6,862 nucleotides of DNA, from assembly GCA_024408695.1 (NCBI GenBank), contig JAKSUU010000054.1, positions 1 through 6,862 of the forward strand. Direction: 5' to 3'. Source of the DNA: Coriobacteriales bacterium. Its GTDB lineage: Bacteria > Actinomycetota > Coriobacteriia > Coriobacteriales > QAMH01. The number at the start of each line of letters is the position of its first letter. Position 1 is the first letter of the stretch. A model generated the notes under the pieces. The model saw nothing but the letters and a program-made list of their open reading frames with translations, made no database searches and was not told the origin of the DNA. Made by a program: the position numbers and the translations under genes. Positions 1 to 4,407 of the stretch are shown here, piece after piece.

Positions 1-16
1 ATAACTTTTTTGAGTT

Positions 17-25
17 TGATATACT
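17..25 (+). promoter_or_regulatory. Extended -10 promoter of the phosphatase operon
   Basis: A TATACT box at 20-25 is preceded by TG at 17-18 with one base between them, which is the extended -10 form (TGnTATAnT). The start codon of the first gene lies about 30 bases downstream, a normal leader length. The -35 position falls at or beyond the left edge of the window, so it cannot be judged. This is the only good promoter I see for the five-gene block. Confidence 0.5.
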
Positions 26-54
26 TTAGTTATTAAATAAATGGAAGGAATTTT

Positions 55-765
55 ATGACGAACTGTACTAACGATAAAAAACCACGTTTAACTGATGCAT
101 GGGATAAGTTAAAGGAGGCATTAAGCTATGAAAAAACAAAGCTTATCAAAGAATTTTCGAGTTTATTAGATGATTGCGAATCAAGTGATAACAAGTGCAT
201 CGGAACCTACGATGAACTAGAGGGTAAGTTTTTTATTGGATGCAATCCAGAAACTAAAAGGTCTTCTGGTTCTGGTAAAGGGCGATTCAAACATCATCAT
301 TGGATTACTATTATTTTTGAACATAAAAAAAATAATTATGTTGAGAGATACAGTTATTGTTTGAACTTATGCCAAGAGCATATGGATTTAAAAACAGGAA
401 ATGTTCATCAGGATTTTACTAAATTGCAGTTAAATAGAAATTTGTATCGCGGTTCTCAAGTTGGTGGCCAATTTAGTCCTAGGCCTGGCATAAGATATAT
501 TTATGATAGTCAAATCAACGAATGTTTGGAGTGTACAGAATTGCTAATTCCGAATCAATATATTTATCCAGAATGTACTAAAACTCAAAAGAATCTTCCC
601 TGGGCCAAAAATTATATTGAAAGACATGCATCTGTGCAAATTCCAAGTTTTGATATGAAGGATAAAAATTATGACGCTGAAAAGGTAGCCAAATTTGTTT
701 TGGATTTAGTTAAAGATGATATTGAAAATTCATCTCCAAATGAACGTTTTAAAGAATCAAAATGA
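55..765 (+). CDS. Unrecognised 236-residue Cys/His-containing protein
   Basis: I do not recognise a family. The ATG has a good ribosome site (GGAAGGAA at 43-50). The protein is soluble-looking and highly polar, with no signal peptide or membrane segment. It begins with a charged, probably helical segment (about residues 10-40). A Ser/Gly/Lys-rich stretch (about 66-79) leads into three histidines (80-82) and a hydrophobic strand. Cys and His are grouped: C102, C106 and H109; C157 and C160 as CxxC; then C174. This spacing could bind a metal, but that is inference. The segment 127-150 is rich in Gly, Arg and Tyr. The C-terminal 40 residues are charged and helical. Its stop overlaps the start of the next gene by four bases (ATGA), so the two are probably translationally coupled and may act together. 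Base composition is AT-rich (about 30% G+C in sampled lines), lower than in the peptidase gene at the right end. Confidence 0.75.
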   Translation: MTNCTNDKKPRLTDAWDKLKEALSYEKTKLIKEFSSLLDDCESSDNKCIGTYDELEGKFFIGCNPETKRSSGSGKGRFKHHHWITIIFEHKKNNYVERYSYCLNLCQEHMDLKTGNVHQDFTKLQLNRNLYRGSQVGGQFSPRPGIRYIYDSQINECLECTELLIPNQYIYPECTKTQKNLPWAKNYIERHASVQIPSFDMKDKNYDAEKVAKFVLDLVKDDIENSSPNERFKESK

Positions 766-1403
766 AAGTCGTTGCAATTAGCGACATTCATGGATGTTTA
801 GATGCACTGCAAGATGCCTTGCGTGTAATTGAGCCATATCTGCAAAAGGGTGCCGCCCAGCTAGTCTTTTGTGGAGACTATATTCACGGGCGTGACGATA
901 GCTATGAAGTATGTGAAACTATTATTGCTCTGCAAGAAAATTATGGAGCAGATAAAGTTGTTGCACTTTTAGGCAATCATGAAAAGCAAGTTTTAGACAA
1001 GTCTCAAATGGTTGATGAAAAGAACTTTGATTACGCACGCGAAGATCGCCTTATTGAGTGGTTTAAAACTTTGCCGCTATATTATGAAACAAAAGATGCA
1101 ATTTTTGTTCACGCTGGTATAAATGAAGATGTGGGTGAGGGCTGGCCTTACGAAAGCACAACATATGATTTTTTAGAACGACATCCAGCCCGCATTGGCG
1201 CAGTTAAAGGTCTTAATAAAAAAGTTGTTGCGGGGCACGCAGGCACATACAGAATTTCTGGTGATTCGTATTTTCACAAAATTTTCTATGATGGAGCATC
1301 ACATTATTATATAGATGGAACCGTAGTTGCAACTGGTTATTTACCAATTCTTATGTTAGATAGTGACAAAAGCAAATTTTACGAATACGATTTTGGCAGT
1401 TAG
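762..1403 (+). CDS. PPP-like metallophosphoesterase, copy 1 (C-terminus shortened)
   Basis: This is a calcineurin-like phosphoesterase of the PPP type (serine/threonine protein phosphatase, ApaH or PrpA-like in layout), probably cytoplasmic. Visible motifs are SDIHG (D8, H10), CGDY (D39), GNHE (N72, H73), HAGI (H117) and AGH (H159), which together make the usual two-metal site. The family signature GDxxDRG reads G-D-Y-I-H-G-R here, so the Asp that pairs with the catalytic His and the phosphate-binding Arg are not in place. Substrate is unknown: protein phosphate, nucleotide and polyphosphate esters are all possible. The start overlaps the upstream stop (ATGA) and has only a weak AAAGAA site at 751-756, so translational coupling is likely. 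It is about 57% identical, without gaps over 213 residues, to the gene at 3084-3758. Its TAG stop aligns with a Trp codon of that paralogue, and the following in-frame codons still match, so the last nine residues seem to have been lost. The lost tail lies outside the metal site, so the enzyme may still fold. Confidence 0.9.
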   Translation: MKVVAISDIHGCLDALQDALRVIEPYLQKGAAQLVFCGDYIHGRDDSYEVCETIIALQENYGADKVVALLGNHEKQVLDKSQMVDEKNFDYAREDRLIEWFKTLPLYYETKDAIFVHAGINEDVGEGWPYESTTYDFLERHPARIGAVKGLNKKVVAGHAGTYRISGDSYFHKIFYDGASHYYIDGTVVATGYLPILMLDSDKSKFYEYDFGS

Positions 1404-1430
1404 TCTGAAATTTTACCTTACAAAAAATAA
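1401..1430 (+). other. Readable remnant of the lost C-terminus of copy 1
   Basis: Read in the frame of the upstream phosphatase, the codons after TAG (1401-1403) give S-E-I-L-P-Y-K-K and then TAA at 1428-1430. The paralogue at 3084-3758 ends G-S-W-Y-D-I-L-P-Y-N-E-L-S. The remnant aligns with no gap (GS-stop-SEILPY against GSWYDILPY), and TAG sits exactly where the paralogue has TGG. One base change therefore explains the shorter product. A sequencing error or suppressed stop is also possible. Confidence 0.7.
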
Positions 1431-1444
1431 AGAACATTAAAGAT

Positions 1445-1450
1445 AGGAGG
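1445..1450 (+). promoter_or_regulatory. Strong ribosome binding site (AGGAGG)
   Basis: AGGAGG ends four bases before the ATG at 1455. It is a perfect core Shine-Dalgarno match and the strongest ribosome site in the window, which supports the chosen start of the 525-residue gene and suggests it is translated independently of the gene upstream. Confidence 0.75.
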
Positions 1451-1454
1451 CTTA

Positions 1455-3032
1455 ATGAGCGACAGCGAGCTTAGCGTTCAGGATTTATATGATTTTTATG
1501 TGTCCGAAGGTTTAGTAATTAACACTTTTATAAGGGAAATGTGCGATGAGTATCTACCCTTATACCAAGATATTGAGTGGCGGCAAGAATGGGGTTATGG
1601 TAAACGCGATGATTTTTGCAAGTGCATATATATTTCTTTTTACGAAATTAGACACAAATATGGCAGCCTTGCCGAGGTGGATAAGTATAGAGAATATATA
1701 GAAGAATTATGTGAACGCGATTATTATCCTGCTTTAAGTAAACGCGCAAAAGCATACTTTGCCGAGTGGAGCCCTGCTTTTAAAAATGATGAAGATTTAG
1801 CCGAATTAGATTTTCTTGAGTGCATGACACATGGTATTTATCCAGTATACGAAGCTGTTGCATTAGGAGACATTTATAAGTATTATGATCAGGGTGAAAA
1901 AAGTAATGAGAACTTATTAAAAGCTTATGCATATTACGCGATAGCATCGCACTATGATGATGTAAATGCGAATTACAATATGCATTGTCTTTTGTGTGAG
2001 CATGACATTATTCCTTGCGATCCGAACACGCAATATTCATATTTAAAGAAGGCTAAAAAGAGGGCTGCCAAGTATTACTTTAAAGGTCAATTAGATATAA
2101 TTTATCCCATTATACTTTCGCACGAAGCTCTATTTTTAGATAACGAATGGGTGCATGGAAACCTTTCAGAAGCTGCTCTAAAAGAAGAATATAGAAACGT
2201 CATGAATTGTTTATTGCAGGCTATTTTATTAGAAGTTGAAATGAGTTCTTTGCTTAAAGATGTTGTCCCTGGTCAAAATTATTCCGCGGCTTACACAATG
2301 GGTGACATTATGAAGCTTGCAAAAAATACATCTATTTACGAAGACCCCCGCTTTGAAGAACTCAAAACTTTGCCTCCTATAAAGTGGGGCGAAAATCGAA
2401 TGCGTCATAGCAATGTGGTTGAATTTAGTAAGGATAGATTTGTAGAGCTTGAGGATGTTTATACTATCGAAGTCATGTCGTTTAACTCCAATGCTGAAAT
2501 TTATTGTGAATCACAAAAGCAGGGTGATGGAACATGGCGGCATACCACTAAGCTTGTGGAGCCTGGATACAAATCTTTTGATAAGAGTAAAGATAATTAT
2601 TTTTTATTAAGTGTTCCCAAATGCGGATTTTGCAACTTTGTTGATGAAATTGTTTTTACAAGTGATGAAAATACTAAGATTTTTAAGGACAATGTTGAAC
2701 AAAAAGATTACTGTGAAACAAAATTTAAAGATGCAGATGCACTTTTTACTTTTTTATATGGGGCGAGTTTTAGTTGGATGGTTGATTATGGTGGGCCTTA
2801 CCCTCCTTTTGCCAGCGTGTATAATCTGTCACCCTCTGTAAAACTTCCATATTATGAATTTAATGGAAAATGCAAGGTAGATTTAAAACAGACCAACGTT
2901 GTGCGTGATGTTTTTGTACGTGATGAATTTGATGTTTCTACCAGTTTGTCACGAGAACTTTTATTTGAAAAGTGGAAAATCGAAGCGAATATTCCAATTG
3001 ATTTGGATGATTTTCACTATTTTTTGGAATAG
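1455..3032 (+). CDS. Unrecognised 525-residue protein with a Sel1-like stretch
   Basis: I do not recognise the full-length protein. There is no signal peptide or membrane span, so it is probably cytoplasmic. The N-terminal 310 residues look largely helical and rich in Tyr, Glu, Lys and Ala. Residues about 133-176 resemble one Sel1/TPR-type repeat (A-x3-LGDIY, then Lys-Ala-x-x-Tyr-Tyr-x-x-Ala), and a weaker helical pair follows to about 212. Such repeats usually serve as protein-binding scaffolds. Residues about 320-475 change character, with alternating hydrophobic residues, Gly, Asn and aromatics that suggest a beta-rich domain. This part includes a CxxC (C390, C393) and a Gly-Gly-Pro-Tyr-Pro-Pro turn (446-451). 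The last 50 residues are charged. It is the largest gene of the cassette and sits exactly between the two paralogous phosphatases, 51 bases from each. Acting as partner, substrate or scaffold for them is an inference from position only. Confidence 0.75.
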   Translation: MSDSELSVQDLYDFYVSEGLVINTFIREMCDEYLPLYQDIEWRQEWGYGKRDDFCKCIYISFYEIRHKYGSLAEVDKYREYIEELCERDYYPALSKRAKAYFAEWSPAFKNDEDLAELDFLECMTHGIYPVYEAVALGDIYKYYDQGEKSNENLLKAYAYYAIASHYDDVNANYNMHCLLCEHDIIPCDPNTQYSYLKKAKKRAAKYYFKGQLDIIYPIILSHEALFLDNEWVHGNLSEAALKEEYRNVMNCLLQAILLEVEMSSLLKDVVPGQNYSAAYTMGDIMKLAKNTSIYEDPRFEELKTLPPIKWGENRMRHSNVVEFSKDRFVELEDVYTIEVMSFNSNAEIYCESQKQGDGTWRHTTKLVEPGYKSFDKSKDNYFLLSVPKCGFCNFVDEIVFTSDENTKIFKDNVEQKDYCETKFKDADALFTFLYGASFSWMVDYGGPYPPFASVYNLSPSVKLPYYEFNGKCKVDLKQTNVVRDVFVRDEFDVSTSLSRELLFEKWKIEANIPIDLDDFHYFLE

Positions 3033-3071
3033 CATTTTAAATAGGTGTAATGTGTTATTAACAATTAAAAC

Positions 3072-3076
3072 GGAGG
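3072..3076 (+). promoter_or_regulatory. Ribosome binding site that fixes a TTG start
   Basis: GGAGG lies seven bases before TTG at 3084-3086. The spacing is ideal, and translation from this TTG gives M-K-V-F-A-I-S-D-I-H-G, which matches residue for residue the ATG-initiated start of the paralogue at 762. This settles the non-ATG start. Confidence 0.8.
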
Positions 3077-3083
3077 CAAGTAC

Positions 3084-3758
3084 TTGAAAGTTTTTGCAAT
3101 AAGTGATATTCATGGATGTTTAGATGCTCTGCAGGATGCACTTGATTATATTGTGCCTTATCTTGATGAAGGCGATGCTAAACTTGTGCTTTGTGGGGAT
3201 TATACATATGGTGGTACGCATAATTATGCGGTTTGTGAAACAATCATGAAGTTGCAAAATAAATATGGTTGGGACAAAGTTATTGCGCTTTTAGGAAATC
3301 ACGAAACCGAGGTTATGGAGGGTCGTTTATATTTAGAATCAAGTTATTATGATGAAGAGCGCGAAGATCGAATTGTAGATTGGCTTTATGAGCTTCCCCG
3401 ATATCATGTAGAAGGCAATACGATTTTTTGCCATGCTGGTATTTGTGAAGAAGCAGGTGAAGACTGGGAATTTGGAACAGAAGACTATGTTTTTACAGAA
3501 AAGTATCCAGCCGAGTTGGGGCAAGTGCCCGGACTTGATATGAAGATCGTCGCTGGTCACGCAGGAACATCGGAGATTGCAAAAGATCCGCATTTTCATG
3601 ATATTTATTACGATGGTGCAAGTCATTATTACATCGACGGCACCGTTTTAGACAGTGGCTATTTACCCATTTTAATGGTGGATACAGATACAGATAAGTA
3701 TTATGAATTTATAAATGGTAGCTGGTATGATATTTTGCCGTATAATGAATTAAGTTAA
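3084..3758 (+). CDS. PPP-like metallophosphoesterase, copy 2 (full length)
   Basis: This is the paralogue of the phosphatase at 762-1403, with the same motifs at the same residue numbers: SDIHG (D8, H10), CGDY (D39), GNHE (N72, H73), HAGI (H117) and AGH (H159). A shared Y-D-G-A-S-H-Y-Y-I-D-G-T block at 176-187 occupies the place of the last strand of the PPP fold. The two-metal site is therefore intact and the fold should be that of PPP phosphatases. The signature GDxxDRG reads G-D-Y-T-Y-G-G, so Asp and Arg are both missing. No Arg occurs anywhere between H117 and H159, where PPP enzymes normally place a second phosphate-binding Arg. Chemistry or substrate may therefore differ from standard protein phosphatases, or the active site may be degraded. 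The start is TTG with a good ribosome site. It ends G-S-W-Y-D-I-L-P-Y-N-E-L-S, a tail copy 1 has lost. The next gene starts 20 bases on, so co-transcription is likely. Confidence 0.9.
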   Translation: MKVFAISDIHGCLDALQDALDYIVPYLDEGDAKLVLCGDYTYGGTHNYAVCETIMKLQNKYGWDKVIALLGNHETEVMEGRLYLESSYYDEEREDRIVDWLYELPRYHVEGNTIFCHAGICEEAGEDWEFGTEDYVFTEKYPAELGQVPGLDMKIVAGHAGTSEIAKDPHFHDIYYDGASHYYIDGTVLDSGYLPILMVDTDTDKYYEFINGSWYDILPYNELS

Positions 3759-3766
3759 ATGACAGT

Positions 3767-3773
3767 AAGGCGG
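3767..3773 (+). promoter_or_regulatory. Ribosome binding site for a TTG start
   Basis: AAGGCGG at 3767-3773 lies five bases before TTG at 3779-3781. Starting here gives M-T-R-F-Y-T-S-D-L-H-F-G-H. The metal-binding Asp and His then fall at residues 8 and 10, the usual distance from the N-terminus in this family, and no better ATG exists upstream of the motif. Confidence 0.65.
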
Positions 3774-3778
3774 AAATC

Positions 3779-4297
3779 TTGACTAGATTTTATACATCAG
3801 ATCTTCATTTTGGTCATGCAAACATTATTAAACTTGCTAATAGGCGGTTTAACGACATAGATGAGATGAACGCATGCTTAATAAATAATATTAACTCGCG
3901 CGTGAGTGCGGATGATGAACTGTATATTCTTGGGGATTTTTCTTATAAAATCTCAAAGGAAGACGTTATTGCATTTAGAAACCAACTAAATTGTAAAAAC
4001 ATATATTTGATTTATGGAAACCATGATCACAATTATGATGACAGTGATGTTTTTACTTGGTGCGGGGATTACAAAACTCTCAACACAGATCAAGGTAAAA
4101 TTATTATGTTTCATTATCCAATTTTAGAGTGGGATCAATACTTTGAACATTCGCTTCATTTACATGGGCACCAACATAATCATGGCGATTATAATTTAAA
4201 GATGCGCGAGGAAGGTTTGCTTAGGTACGATGTGGGCGTAGATGCGCACGATTATTTTCCTGTAAGTGAAGAAGAAATCAGAGAGTTCTTTGCATAA
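3779..4297 (+). CDS. Small metallophosphoesterase of the COG4186 type
   Basis: This is a 172-residue calcineurin-like phosphoesterase, close to the normal length of the compact COG4186 group. Motifs in order are TSDLHFGHANI (D8, H10, H13), LGDFS (D53), YGNHD (N81, H82, D83), MFHYP (H112) and LHGHQHN (H131, H133). This is a complete set of metal ligands, so it is probably active. Members of the group are predicted phosphohydrolases or phosphodiesterases. The physiological substrate is not established to my knowledge, and nothing here fixes it. There is no signal peptide, so it should be cytoplasmic. It differs in family from the two PPP-like copies upstream: it has GNHD instead of GNHE and a GHxH end motif. 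It follows copy 2 by 20 bases and starts with TTG, so it is the likely last gene of the operon. No convincing hairpin terminator follows it. Confidence 0.9.
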   Translation: MTRFYTSDLHFGHANIIKLANRRFNDIDEMNACLINNINSRVSADDELYILGDFSYKISKEDVIAFRNQLNCKNIYLIYGNHDHNYDDSDVFTWCGDYKTLNTDQGKIIMFHYPILEWDQYFEHSLHLHGHQHNHGDYNLKMREEGLLRYDVGVDAHDYFPVSEEEIREFFA

Positions 4298-4375
4298 GGG
4301 CAGTTATCCATCCAACAATAACTATCTGAGCAATTTACCTCTAATTTGAAGAATCAAAAAAATCTAGGAATTTTC

Positions 4376-4381
4376 TATAAT
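4376..4381 (+). promoter_or_regulatory. -10 box (TATAAT) upstream of the peptidase gene
   Basis: A perfect TATAAT ends 26 bases before the ATG at 4408, in the only sizeable gap between the first five genes and the peptidase. I see no good -35 at 16-18 bases; the nearest TTGAAG (4346-4351) is too far away. A short inverted pair (GAATT 4368-4372, AATTC 4382-4386) brackets the box and could be an operator or chance. Confidence 0.45.
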
Positions 4382-4407
4382 AATTCTGAGGCAAATATGA
4401 GGTCATT

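Noticed and set aside
2611..3087. Two open frames (2611-2841 and 2899-3087, +) inside and across the end of the 525-residue gene
   Set aside because: They are in another frame of a well-supported gene, have no good ribosome sites, and their Met/Leu/Phe-rich translations are typical of shadow frames. The second only runs into the start of copy 2 by chance.
3339..3626. Antisense open frame of 95 codons opposite copy 2
   Set aside because: It lies wholly opposite conserved phosphatase motifs, has no recognisable domain, and its length is expected from the codon use of the sense gene.
4302..4323. Hairpin after the COG4186-type gene as a terminator
   Set aside because: The six-pair stem is AT-rich, has a ten-base loop and no T-run follows, so it does not meet intrinsic terminator criteria.
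1..4324. ATAACT/AGTTAT inverted hexamers at both ends of the five-gene block (1-6 with 28-33; 4302-4307 with 4318-4323), considered as attachment sites
   Set aside because: Six-base matches in AT-rich DNA are common, the arms do not extend, and no integrase or target-site duplication accompanies them.
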